Source of the DNA: DATCJA01 sp963814955
GTDB lineage: Bacteria > Acidobacteriota > Vicinamibacteria > Vicinamibacterales > UBA2999
Assembly: GCA_963814955.1 (NCBI GenBank)
Contig: CAWFEX010000013.1
Location: 124,001 to 188,000 of the forward strand
Direction: 5' to 3'
Length of the DNA: 64,000 nucleotides
Made by a program: the position numbers and the translations under genes. Under the pieces are notes generated by a model. The model was not told the origin of the DNA. It did no database searches and saw only the letters and a list, made by a program, of their open reading frames with translations. Below, piece by piece: positions 43,478 to 52,178 of the stretch. Numbering within the stretch: the stretch's first letter is position 1; each line of letters opens with the position of its first letter.

Positions 43478-46400
43478 ATGTTCGCTGCTCGGTTCGCCGT
43501 CGGTGCACTTCTGATCCTACTGACTATTCCTGCCTCCGCCCTGGCGCAGGTGACGACGGGAGAAATCGTCGGGCGCGTTGCCGACGAAAGCGGCGGGGTG
43601 CTCCCCGGCGCCACCATTACTGTCCAGAATCTCGGCACCGGCGACGTGCGCACGACGGTTGCCAGAGATACCGGCGACTACCTCGTGACGTTGCTGCCGC
43701 TCGGCAATTATCTGGTCCGGATTGAGCTGCAGGGGTTCTCGACACAGGAATCGAAAGTGGCCGTGCGAAGCGGTGAGCAGATTCGCGTCGACGGCCGTCT
43801 CAGAGTCGGGTCGGTCAGCGAGACCGTGGAGGTGACGGCCGAATCGCCGCTGCTCCAGACCGAGTCGGCCACCATCAGCACCCTCGTCACGGAGAGCGAG
43901 GTGCAGGATCTGCCGGTCAACGGCCGGAACTTCATCAGCCTCATTCAGGGGGTGCCCGGGGCGAACACGGGAGCCCCGAATGCACTCGGCAGCGGCACGC
44001 GGCCCGACGATCGGCGGCCCACCGCCTCGGTGTCGATCAACGGCGCGGGCGACAACCGCAACAACATGCTGATCGACGGGATGGACAACAACGAGCGTGC
44101 CATCGGCACCATCGTCGTTCGCCCCTCGATTGACGCAATTGCCGAAGTGCGGGTCCAGACGAGCAATTACCCCGCCGAAGTTGGGCGGACAGCGGGCGGC
44201 GTGGTCAACATTCTCACGAAGGCGGGCACCAATACGCTCCATGGCACGGCCTACGGCTTCTGGCGCGATGACAAGTTCGATTCGCGCGACTACTTCGCCA
44301 CAGTGGACCCGCTGCTCAAGCAGAAGCAGTTCGGGGGAAGCATCGGCGGGCCGCTCGTGCGCGACCGGACGTTCTACTTCGTCGACTACGAAGGGTTCCG
44401 CAGCCGGCAGGGGCAGGTCAATGTCCTTACCGTGCCCACGGCGAGGATGCGCAGCGGCGATTTCTCTGAGGTTCCGATCGTCATCTACGATCCGATCACG
44501 CGACAGCCGTTCGCCGGCAACGTGATCCCGCCCGGTCGGATCGATCCGATCGCCGCCCGCTTCGCGGCGCTGTATCCCGATCCGACGTCGCCCGGACTGG
44601 CCAACAACTACTCGAGCACGACGCTTCGCACTCAGAACAGCACCACCGCCGACGCGCGCATCGATCACCGGTTCAGCGATGCCAATTCGGTGTGGGGTCG
44701 CTACTCCATCAACGACTCACGCACGGTGACGCCGCCCGGGTGCCCCCCGGTGAACGGCATCCACGGCAACTGTCTCACCGGGGCGAACGCCGGCTTTCCG
44801 GGGCCGAACGACACCGATGCGCAGGCCGTCCAGGTGAACTTCGTACGCATCTTCAGCCCGTCAATGGTTGGCGAGTTCAAGGGCGGTTACATGAAGGTCG
44901 GCATCTTCTCCTACCCGTCCAATTACCAGACGAACGTGAGCCAGCAGTTCGGTCTGTCGGGCGTGAACATCGACGATCTGGCCTCGGGACTTGCATTGCA
45001 GAACGTCGTCGGCTTTGCCTTGCTCGGCGACACGCAGAACATTCCGCTCATCAACCAGAACTGGACCCAGCAGTACAACGCGTCGGTTACGAAGACGACC
45101 GGCGCCCACAACATCAAAATCGGCGGAGGCGTGATCCTGCGGAAGTTCAGCGTCATTCAGAGTCAACAGCCGAACGGTCTGTGGACGTACAACAACCTCG
45201 TCACCCGCAATGCCGCGGGCGCGGGCGGGCATGCGATGGCGTCGTTCCTGTTGGGACTGCCGTCCCAGGTCCAGCGGTCGCACACGCCGTTCGAGCCCTT
45301 CTACCACGTGCAGGAACCGAGCGTGTACGTGCAGGACGACTGGCGCGCCACGTCCTGGCTGACGGTGAATGTGGGCCTGCGATACGACGTGTTCACGCCG
45401 TTCACCGAAGAGGAGGATCGCCTGTCGAATCTCGATTTGACGACCCCCCGCGTGCTGATCGCCGGGCGCGACGGGGTGTCGCGGACGGCGGGCGTCGAGA
45501 CCGACCGCGGCAATATCGGGCCTCGCTTGGGATTCGCCGCCACGCTGCCTCGAACATCGGTGCTGCGCGGAGGCTACGGTCTGACATATTTCCCGTCGAC
45601 GATTGCGTCGTTCGCATACATGAAGAACACACCGCTCTTCAGCATCTACGGGCCGGTGATCAGCGACGCCACGCTCCTCGGAGGTCTGCCGACCGTCTTC
45701 CTGAGGGACGGATTGCCACCACAGCCTGGCGCCCCGCCAACTGCACCGAACCTGCTCAGCGGTGCGTTCCGCGCGGTGGATCTCAACATCAAGGCGACCC
45801 GCGTGCACCAGTTCAATCTGCAGTTCGAGAAGGAATTCAGCGGCAGCGTCGCCACGGTTGGCTACATCGGATCACGGGGCCAGCGCAACGGCATGAACCC
45901 GGACATCAACGTGGCGCCCCCTGGCGCAGGAGCAGTGCAGCCGCGGCGCCGGTACGCGTCAACGCTGCCGAACCTGACGACGCTCAACTTGTACGCGAGC
46001 CTGTGGGAAACCTACTATGACGCGTTTCAGGCCACGTTCCAGCGGCGCCTGAGCGGAGGGCTGTCGTTCAATACCCACTATCGGCTGGCGAACGCGGAGT
46101 GGACCGACTTCGTTCCCTGGGACGGCCTCGTCGAGGAGCGTGAGGCGGCGCCGAGGGACATGCGGCACATGTGGGGCGGCCAGGTGAACTATGCCCTGCC
46201 GTGGGGCGAGTCGCTGACGGGCTTTGCCCACGGTCTGCTGGCCGGCTGGCAGATCAACGCGGTGGCGAACATTCAGAGCGGGGAACCGTTCGACATCCTC
46301 AACGCCGCGGCCCGCGCCAACACCGGCCTGAACGATCGTCCGAACATGGTTGGCGATCCCGAACTGTCGTCCGACGAACAGACCGTGCAGCGGTGGTTCA

Positions 46401-46684
46401 ACACGAATGCGTTCGTCGCCCAGCCGGTGAACACCCTCGGCGATGCGCCACCCTCGGTTCTGCACGGGCCGCTGACCAAGCGGCTGGCGCTGTCGTTCTT
46501 CAAGGAGCTCAGCCTCGTCGGGGCGGCGCGGCTGCAGCTGCGCTACGAGATCTACAATCTCGGCAACGCCGCGAACTTCATCAACCCGGTCAGCACTTTC
46601 GGTACCTCTGACTTCGGGTCGATCAACAGCACCGGCAACTTCCAGCCGCAGCAGATGCAGTTTGCGGTGAAGGTGATCTTCTAG
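43478..46684 (+). CDS. TonB-dependent receptor (Oar-like), intact
   Basis: A complete 1068-residue outer-membrane receptor. Signal peptide MFAARFAVGALLILLTIPAS, a carboxypeptidase-regulatory domain at ~25-110 (TGEIVGRVADESGGVLPGAT, YLVRIELQGFSTQESKV), a plug at ~115-230 (VQDLPVNGRNFISLIQGVPG, NNMLIDGMDNNERAIGT, YPAEVGRTAGGVVNILTKAG) and a barrel to the final QFAVKVIF, ending in Phe. It is presumably energised by TonB and imports a large substrate across the outer membrane. The operator at 43418 lies upstream. It precedes several secreted GRWEGDTLVV genes, which may process or bind the same substrate; that is inference. Confidence 0.9.
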   Translation: MFAARFAVGALLILLTIPASALAQVTTGEIVGRVADESGGVLPGATITVQNLGTGDVRTTVARDTGDYLVTLLPLGNYLVRIELQGFSTQESKVAVRSGEQIRVDGRLRVGSVSETVEVTAESPLLQTESATISTLVTESEVQDLPVNGRNFISLIQGVPGANTGAPNALGSGTRPDDRRPTASVSINGAGDNRNNMLIDGMDNNERAIGTIVVRPSIDAIAEVRVQTSNYPAEVGRTAGGVVNILTKAGTNTLHGTAYGFWRDDKFDSRDYFATVDPLLKQKQFGGSIGGPLVRDRTFYFVDYEGFRSRQGQVNVLTVPTARMRSGDFSEVPIVIYDPITRQPFAGNVIPPGRIDPIAARFAALYPDPTSPGLANNYSSTTLRTQNSTTADARIDHRFSDANSVWGRYSINDSRTVTPPGCPPVNGIHGNCLTGANAGFPGPNDTDAQAVQVNFVRIFSPSMVGEFKGGYMKVGIFSYPSNYQTNVSQQFGLSGVNIDDLASGLALQNVVGFALLGDTQNIPLINQNWTQQYNASVTKTTGAHNIKIGGGVILRKFSVIQSQQPNGLWTYNNLVTRNAAGAGGHAMASFLLGLPSQVQRSHTPFEPFYHVQEPSVYVQDDWRATSWLTVNVGLRYDVFTPFTEEEDRLSNLDLTTPRVLIAGRDGVSRTAGVETDRGNIGPRLGFAATLPRTSVLRGGYGLTYFPSTIASFAYMKNTPLFSIYGPVISDATLLGGLPTVFLRDGLPPQPGAPPTAPNLLSGAFRAVDLNIKATRVHQFNLQFEKEFSGSVATVGYIGSRGQRNGMNPDINVAPPGAGAVQPRRRYASTLPNLTTLNLYASLWETYYDAFQATFQRRLSGGLSFNTHYRLANAEWTDFVPWDGLVEEREAAPRDMRHMWGGQVNYALPWGESLTGFAHGLLAGWQINAVANIQSGEPFDILNAAARANTGLNDRPNMVGDPELSSDEQTVQRWFNTNAFVAQPVNTLGDAPPSVLHGPLTKRLALSFFKELSLVGAARLQLRYEIYNLGNAANFINPVSTFGTSDFGSINSTGNFQPQQMQFAVKVIF

Positions 46685-46725
46685 CACGACCACTCTCGCG
46701 GCAACGAGCCACGGCGACACGGAGA

Positions 46726-46761
46726 CACGGAGGAGAACGGCCAAGAGCTCCGGCCTCCGTG
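46726..46761. repeat. Short inverted repeat
   Basis: CACGGAGG at 46726-46733 and CCTCCGTG at 46754-46761, in an intergenic stretch rich in ACGGAGACACGGAG-type sequence. It may be a weak terminator after the receptor gene. Confidence 0.4.
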
Positions 46762-46835
46762 CCTCCGCAGTAAAATCGATGTTGTGGTCACGGGCGCATC
46801 CACCACCGTTTGACGCCCGTGTGCGGAGATGCGTC

Positions 46836-47621
46836 ATGAATATTCGCCGTGTCGTGGTTGCCGCGGTGTTCCTGCTGGGGGCGTTCGTCTGCTCCGGCGG
46901 AACAGCGGCGGGGCAGCAGCCAGCGCCCGCAGGCGTGCCCGATTTGTCCGGCGGCTGGCTTCGGCTTGACAGCGGCTCGGGGAGCTTTGACGGGACCGTT
47001 GCGAAGCACCCGCCGGCAGAGCTGACGGCCGCGGGCCGGTCGATGGTTGTGCCTGGCGACGGCCGCAATCTGATTCCGGCGGGCGGCTTCACAGGGCCGG
47101 CGAAGCAGACCGGACAAGCGTACATCGTCAACAACGGCGCCTGCACCCCCGAAGGCACGGGCGGCAGCGCGATCAATCCGAATTCGACGGCCATCTTTTT
47201 CCTGCAGTCAAAGGACGAAGTCCTGATGGTTCGCGAGGGCCCCGGTGGCCGGCGCTTCTATATGGATGGTCGCGCGCATCCAGAAACCGCGAAGCTCACG
47301 CCGAGCATGTACGGGCACTCGACCGGTCGTTATGAGGGAAACGCCCTGATCGTCGAGACGGTCGGCCTGCCCGAGGGCAATGTACAGGGAGGCGGAAAAC
47401 GCCGGGCCGAAACACGCCTCACCGAGCGGTTCGAGCTTGCGCCCGACGGCAAACGACTCACGATCACCTACACGTGGGACGATCCGGTGCTCTACGTTCG
47501 TCCCCACACCTATCAGTACCTCTTCGAGCGGCTACCTGAGGACAGCTATGCATTCGAGACATGGTGCGATGCGAGCGATCCCCTTCAGCGTCAGTCAGTC
47601 GTTCTGCCCAAACAGCAGTAG
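46836..47621 (+). CDS. Secreted GRWEGDTLVV-family protein
   Basis: A 261-residue protein starting MNIRRVVVAAVFLLGAFVCSG at the second in-frame ATG; the upstream 57 bases code poorly. It contains GVPDLSGGWLRLDSGSGSFDG, MVREGPGGRRFYMDGRAHP, GHSTGRYEGNALIVETVGL and TRLTERFELAPDGKRLTITYTWDDPVLYV, a divergent version of the family block (GRYEGNALIVET). The ending FETWCDASDPLQRQSVV has a single Cys shared with paralogues (FxxxCDxxDP). Its stop is one base before the ATG of the next gene, so the two are in one operon. Confidence 0.8.
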   Translation: MNIRRVVVAAVFLLGAFVCSGGTAAGQQPAPAGVPDLSGGWLRLDSGSGSFDGTVAKHPPAELTAAGRSMVVPGDGRNLIPAGGFTGPAKQTGQAYIVNNGACTPEGTGGSAINPNSTAIFFLQSKDEVLMVREGPGGRRFYMDGRAHPETAKLTPSMYGHSTGRYEGNALIVETVGLPEGNVQGGGKRRAETRLTERFELAPDGKRLTITYTWDDPVLYVRPHTYQYLFERLPEDSYAFETWCDASDPLQRQSVVLPKQQ

Positions 47622-47622
47622 C

Positions 47623-48325
47623 ATGAGAAAGCTCGCCGCCGTCTGTACTGCCAGCAGTTGCGATCCTGGTAGGTGCTGCATCCCTCAGCGCTCAAGCCGG
47701 CGCTCCGACCGATATCAGCGGTTATTGGGATCTTCCGATCGATGGGCGTTTCGTCCCATCCGCGCGTCTGTCACCAGGCGTCACGCCGGCGATGATCGAG
47801 GCCGAGGCCCGCAAGAAGGCGAAGGCCATCCGGTGGTGCAACTGGGTAGGCATGCCGACGACGATGGATGTGGGCCGACCGCTCAACATCCGTCAGGGAG
47901 CCCGTGAGATCGTGATCATGGCGGAGTCGCCCGTGACGCCCGTGCGCCATTTCTATCTCAACCGAAAGACGCACATCGACAAGGACACGTTCGATCCGAC
48001 GACGAGCGGTGACTCGATCGCGCATTGGGAAGGGGACACGCTCGTGGTGGATACGACAGGCTTCGAGCCGACCAAGGGCATCACGGAGATTCCGGGCGGC
48101 GGATTCAGAACGGCGAGCTCACAACTGGTCGAGCGCTATCGTCTACTGAAGAATGGAACCGTGCTGTCGGTGAGGTTCACTTGGACGGATCCGTCCGTGT
48201 TTCAGACTCCGCACACCTACGAGTTCCGCTATCAGCGGGTTGGAAAAGGGTATGAGCCGTGGCCGTACCAGCTCTGCGACCCATTCGACCCGGAGCGCGC
48301 CGCTTTCTTCGAGCAGCCGCAGTAG
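47623..48325 (+). CDS. Secreted GRWEGDTLVV-family protein, frameshifted in the signal peptide
   Basis: About 233 residues after one correction. The ATG at 47623 opens MRKLAAVCTA; the rest of the signal peptide, AVAILVGAASLSAQAGAPTDISGYWD, is in the next frame, so one base is extra near 47651-47655. The mature part carries RWCNWVGMPTTMDVGRPLNIRQG, FYLNRKTHIDKDTFDPT, GDSIAHWEGDTLVVDTTGFE and LVERYRLLKNGTVLSVRFTWTDPSVF, ending LCDPFDPERAAFF. It is most similar to the reverse-strand gene at 48343-49143 and converges on it with 17 bases between stops. Confidence 0.75.
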
Positions 48326-48342
48326 GGCGGCGCGCATCCGAA

Positions 48343-49143
48343 TCAGGGCTTTGCCTTGCTCAGGAAGGCGACGCGCTCGTCGTCATAAGGGTCGCAGCCA
48401 GAGCCCAGACGGCCGTCGTAATCGCGGGGCATGCGGTTGTACCGGTACTCGTAAGTGTGTGACCCCTTGAACACTCCGGGGTCGGTCCAGGTGGAAACGA
48501 GCTGAAGCACCTGGCCGTTCTTCAGCAGCTGGAACCGTTCGACGAGCTTCGAGTTCGACGTCCGGAACCCGCCGCCGGGAATACTCAAAATCCCGCGGTC
48601 CGCAGCGAACATCGTCGTGTCGACCACCAGCACGTTGCCTTCCCAGTGGGCGATCGAATCGCCGTACACCCCTCGATCGTATGCCTCGTCGGGAATGTGC
48701 TCTCGCCGATTGAGGTAGATGAAGCGATTCTGAGCGGGTGCGTACTCGGTCAGGATGACCATGAGGGTGGAGCTGATTCGGATGTTATAGGGAGACCCGA
48801 GCCCCATTGCCGCGGGCAACCCGATCTGATGGCAATAGCGGACGGTCTCCTTGTCCTTGGTCGCAACCTCCTCGAGCTTTTGCCTCGTGATACCCGGCAG
48901 AAGCGCAGCGTCCGGAATGTGGCGGCCATCGCGGGGGTCTGGAGGAAGGAGCCAGTAGCCGGACAAATCGCGGGGATCGACCGGCGTAATCGCCTCGGGC
49001 GTGGCGCCTCTCCCGCGGCCCCCGGCGGGGGCCTGTCCGGCGGGCCCACCTCCGCGGATGCCTGGACCTTGCGAGGAGAGGACCGACATCGACAACACGA
49101 CGGCGCACGCCGCGGCGCCGGCACCTCTGATCCACTTCTGCAT
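48343..49143 (-). CDS. Secreted GRWEGDTLVV-family protein
   Basis: A 266-residue protein. I use the ATG at 49143 (MQKWIRGAGAAACAVVLSMSV), with AGGGAGAG upstream, over an earlier in-frame start. The mature part has a Gly/Ala-rich stretch (GGGPAGQAPAGGRGRGA), then DPRDLSGYWLLPPDPRDGRHI, RYCHQIGLPAAMGLGSP, FIYLNRREHIPDEAYD, GDSIAHWEGNVLVVDTTMFA and LVERFQLLKNGQVLQLVSTWTDPGVF, ending GCDPYDDERVAFL. It is clearly paralogous to 47623-48325, and the two are convergent. It is transcribed with the gene at 49155-49931. Confidence 0.82.
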   Translation of the reverse strand: MQKWIRGAGAAACAVVLSMSVLSSQGPGIRGGGPAGQAPAGGRGRGATPEAITPVDPRDLSGYWLLPPDPRDGRHIPDAALLPGITRQKLEEVATKDKETVRYCHQIGLPAAMGLGSPYNIRISSTLMVILTEYAPAQNRFIYLNRREHIPDEAYDRGVYGDSIAHWEGNVLVVDTTMFAADRGILSIPGGGFRTSNSKLVERFQLLKNGQVLQLVSTWTDPGVFKGSHTYEYRYNRMPRDYDGRLGSGCDPYDDERVAFLSKAKP

Positions 49144-49154
49144 AGGAGCTCTCC

Positions 49155-49931
49155 CTACGGAGCTTCGGGCCGCGGCTTGAGCGTTCCGTTCTGGTTGGTC
49201 TCGATCCACAGTCGTGAATCGCACCAGCTTTCCCAGATCTGCTGATTGGCCGGGAGGCGCTCGAAGACGATGTCATACACGAGCGGCTTCAGATATACCT
49301 TCGGATCGTTCCACTCGTACGTGATGGTCAGCCGCTCACCATCCGGAGACAACCGGAAGGTTTCGATGAGCTCCGTCGACGGCTCGGTCCACCCGCGTCC
49401 AAAGCCTGTCATCCCCGGCGTGAACCCGCGGGTCGTCGCTACGAACGCGTCTTTCTCCCAGCGGCCGATCGTGTAGAGCCCGGTAAACCTCGACGGAAAC
49501 GGCCGTCCGTCGGCAAATATGTACCGGCCGCCGTGAGCGCCGTCCCTCAGCATCAGCACGAGGTCTCTGGTAGCCACGAGCGACATGCCCGCCGAGTTGA
49601 TCGTGGGGGACGTATTGCCGGTGCCCGGACCGCCGCCGACCGCGCAGCGCGGGGCAGAGTCGATCTGCGCACGAATGTCATAGACGGGCGGGGGTGCGTC
49701 CGGCCGGGGCGGGGGCGGGAGCTTGGCTGCATACTCGGCGTGCAGCTGCGCAGTCGGGAACGCGTCGCTGATGCCGCCGTAACTGTGACCTCCAACCGTA
49801 TCGAGCCGATTCCAGATACCCGAGAGATCGCGTGGCGGTGCGGCCGGCTGCTGGGCAGGCAGTCCAGTTGTCCAAAACACCGCCGCGATCACGGTGATCG
49901 CCATTTTGCCGAGCGCGCGTCTCGTGAACAT
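49155..49931 (-). CDS. Secreted GRWEGDTLVV-family-like protein
   Basis: A 258-residue protein starting MFTRRALGKMAITVIAAVFWTT at 49931 after a GGTTGAAG; a longer frame to 49970 is less likely. It has RDLSGIWNRLDTVGGHSYGG, MLRDGAHGGRYIFADGRPFPS, GLYTIGRWEKDAFVATTRGFTPG and ELIETFRLSPDGERLTITYEWNDPKVYL. It ends LWIETNQNGTLKPRPEAP. The GRWEKDAFVATT block is diverged. It is the promoter-proximal gene of a two-gene reverse-strand unit with 48343-49143 (11-base gap). No operator was seen upstream. Confidence 0.8.
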   Translation of the reverse strand: MFTRRALGKMAITVIAAVFWTTGLPAQQPAAPPRDLSGIWNRLDTVGGHSYGGISDAFPTAQLHAEYAAKLPPPPRPDAPPPVYDIRAQIDSAPRCAVGGGPGTGNTSPTINSAGMSLVATRDLVLMLRDGAHGGRYIFADGRPFPSRFTGLYTIGRWEKDAFVATTRGFTPGMTGFGRGWTEPSTELIETFRLSPDGERLTITYEWNDPKVYLKPLVYDIVFERLPANQQIWESWCDSRLWIETNQNGTLKPRPEAP

Positions 49932-50013
49932 CTTCAACCGCCTATTCCGCGTCGCGCGATGGCGACGCACATCTGAAACAGGGCCGACGGAAATTCAAGC
50001 TGACGCCCCGAGT

Positions 50014-52104
50014 TCAGCGAACGTGAAACAGCACGTCGCGGGCGGCGGTCCTCCCTCCACCCGCGCGTGAGCGGCCTTCAATCCGAATAACGTGAGGGCC
50101 CGGCGCGAAGCTGTTCAGCGGGATCTCCACGGCGTACTGATGCCGGCTGTCGAGTCCTCCGGACGAGCGCTCATCGCGATGTTCGAACACGACCTGGCCA
50201 TTCTCGCGACGCGCCACTGCTGAGAGCTCCAGCCCGTGCGGCGTCGCTGAACCGTTGTCGTAAAACTCCGTCAGAAGTGCGAGCACGTCGTTGCGCCCGA
50301 ATTCGCGCACCGTGGTCGGCGGTGACACCAGAACGTTCGCAAGCGGATCCAGTGCCCGTACGGTGGGTGTGTCCGACGCGCTGCCGGACGTGAGCGCGAC
50401 ACCACTGATCCACAAGCCAGGGGCGCGAAAATCCGGCACCTCGATATCATGGAACACGCTGCCAGTGCGTCCGGCTCCGGTTTCGGCCACCGCAACGCGA
50501 AGCTGATAACGTCCAGGGGGCAACGACACCTCTGAGATCACGCGGAGTCCCCGCTCGCGCGCGAGAGCCGCATTCGCAGACCGCAACTCCAGATCGAGCT
50601 TGTGCTGCCTACCGCGACGCACCGACCCGCCTGCGTCCAGGGCCGATACCGACACATCGAGCGTGTCGAGAAACCGGTCGTCTTTTTCGACAAAGCGAAA
50701 CGCGTCGGTGCGCATCTCGACGGCCAAGGCAACGGACGCGTCTTTTTCCGGGCCTGCGTAGGCGGCCGCGGACAACATCAACGGGATCGCCGTGACAGGA
50801 ATCGGACTCGCATTAGTCGCATCGATCGGCCTAGCTGCAGTCTTCCCGTCGTCGTTGCGCCCTCGCCCGGCCACGTATCCGCGCCGTGCCCGCACCTGCA
50901 TGCCCGGCCGCCTGACGCGAACCTCGATTTGACGAAACCGGCCATCGCGCCGATCGTTCGTAGAGTAGTAGCCGAGGAGGTAGTACGTGCTGTTCTCGCG
51001 GACGACGCGTTCGAAGACACCGGACAGGTCGTTGTTGTCGATTCCGGCAAATCCTCCGGTCTGATCGGCGAGCTCCCGCAGGCTCTGCTGGGAGATCCGA
51101 AGCAGATCCAGCATCGTGCCCGGGACCGAGAACTGCGGGTCGTTCGGGGACGTACCTGAAATATCGATCGACTCCCCGAACGTTGCGAGCCCGCGTGGGT
51201 CAATCGCATAAATGGCCACGTTTGCCCGCATCGCCGCGGCCATCGCGTCGGTCGCGTCGCGAAGAATCGTGCCGGCCGACACGTTCTTGAAGCCATCAAA
51301 CACGTTGTACGTCAGCCCTTCGCTGACGAGGATCATCGACTTCCGCCGGCCGCGCACACCGTCCATGAGCGCGGCAAGGTCGCGGACCACGGTCAGAGTC
51401 GATCGTGCCTGATACGACCGCTCGGCTTCGAACGGGTTGAGACGGCTGTACGGGTCGAAGGGATCGCGGCCATCGCCTCCGGCGGCGCGCGGGTTCACGG
51501 GACTATCCCTTGGGTCGCGGGTGTCGCGATTCAGTGCGTCTGCGATTTCCAGCGCTTCGGATCGCAGGCGACGCCCTGCGAACTTGTCGACTGCCTGGAG
51601 CAGCAGACGGCGATTGCCGGTGAACTCCTGAGATGCCGTAACTCTGCCGCTGGTGTAGGCCACCGCCGCAAGGTCGTCGTCTTCAAAACGGCGTTCGAAG
51701 AATTCCCGCAGGAACGCTTTCACCCGCGGAGTGTTGGCGACCGTCGTGTGAAGGTCGTCCAGTACGAAAAGGTAAATCCGGCCGCTGGCGCCTGTATTGG
51801 TTGCGACGTCGGATTCGACCGACGTCTCCGCCGACACGGCGCGAGGCGTCATTTCGATTGGGAGCCTGACGAGCGAGAACGCCAGAATCTTTTGCGGCCG
51901 GTCATCCTCGAGTATTTCGAAATCGCTCTGAGTGAGGTCGGTCACGAGCCGCCCTTGCTCGTCGGTCACAAGGGCGTCCACTTCGACGTAGTTGACTTCC
52001 GCGCGGAAGGTCACTGGCGGCGGCGGGACCGGCGCCTGCTGCGCGACAACAACGACGACGCTCGCAGCGATGAGCGATAGAGCGATGGGAATTCGTCTCG
52101 TCAT
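50014..52104 (-). CDS. VWFA-related protein of the Acidobacteria type
   Basis: A 696-residue secreted protein with signal peptide MTRRIPIALSLIAASVVVVVA. Residues ~30-400 match the Acidobacterial VWFA-related domain: VEVDALVTDEQGRLVTDLTQSDFEILEDDRPQKI, YLFVLDDLHTT, YTSGRVTASQEFTGNRRLLL, GRRKSMILVSEGLTYNVFD and IYAIDPRGLATFG. A classical DxSxS MIDAS is not obvious, though LDDLHTT sits in its place. Residues ~430-690 are beta-rich, with no recognised domain. Likely exported, with a role in protein or ligand interaction at the cell surface. It shares the operator at 52153 with the divergent PQQ dehydrogenase, 49 bases from its start. Confidence 0.85.
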   Translation of the reverse strand: MTRRIPIALSLIAASVVVVVAQQAPVPPPPVTFRAEVNYVEVDALVTDEQGRLVTDLTQSDFEILEDDRPQKILAFSLVRLPIEMTPRAVSAETSVESDVATNTGASGRIYLFVLDDLHTTVANTPRVKAFLREFFERRFEDDDLAAVAYTSGRVTASQEFTGNRRLLLQAVDKFAGRRLRSEALEIADALNRDTRDPRDSPVNPRAAGGDGRDPFDPYSRLNPFEAERSYQARSTLTVVRDLAALMDGVRGRRKSMILVSEGLTYNVFDGFKNVSAGTILRDATDAMAAAMRANVAIYAIDPRGLATFGESIDISGTSPNDPQFSVPGTMLDLLRISQQSLRELADQTGGFAGIDNNDLSGVFERVVRENSTYYLLGYYSTNDRRDGRFRQIEVRVRRPGMQVRARRGYVAGRGRNDDGKTAARPIDATNASPIPVTAIPLMLSAAAYAGPEKDASVALAVEMRTDAFRFVEKDDRFLDTLDVSVSALDAGGSVRRGRQHKLDLELRSANAALARERGLRVISEVSLPPGRYQLRVAVAETGAGRTGSVFHDIEVPDFRAPGLWISGVALTSGSASDTPTVRALDPLANVLVSPPTTVREFGRNDVLALLTEFYDNGSATPHGLELSAVARRENGQVVFEHRDERSSGGLDSRHQYAVEIPLNSFAPGPHVIRIEGRSRAGGGRTAARDVLFHVR

Positions 52105-52152
52105 GACCGCGCTTGTGTCTCCACGTCGCGTGTATTAGATTGCAGCCGTTAT

Positions 52153-52166
52153 TGTAATCGGTTGCA
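52153..52166. promoter_or_regulatory. LacI-type operator between the VWFA and PQQ genes
   Basis: TGTAATCGGTTGCA, identical to the site at 43418. It lies 48 bases from the reverse-strand start (52104) and 12 bases from the forward ATG (52179), placing both divergent genes under one site. Confidence 0.65.
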
Positions 52167-52178
52167 GGCAGCGTACGA

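Noticed and set aside
46690..46790. Small RNA in the ACGGAGACACGGAG-rich gap after the TonB receptor
   Set aside because: The gap has a short inverted repeat, but no promoter or conserved RNA structure could be seen. It is more likely a dispersed repeat.
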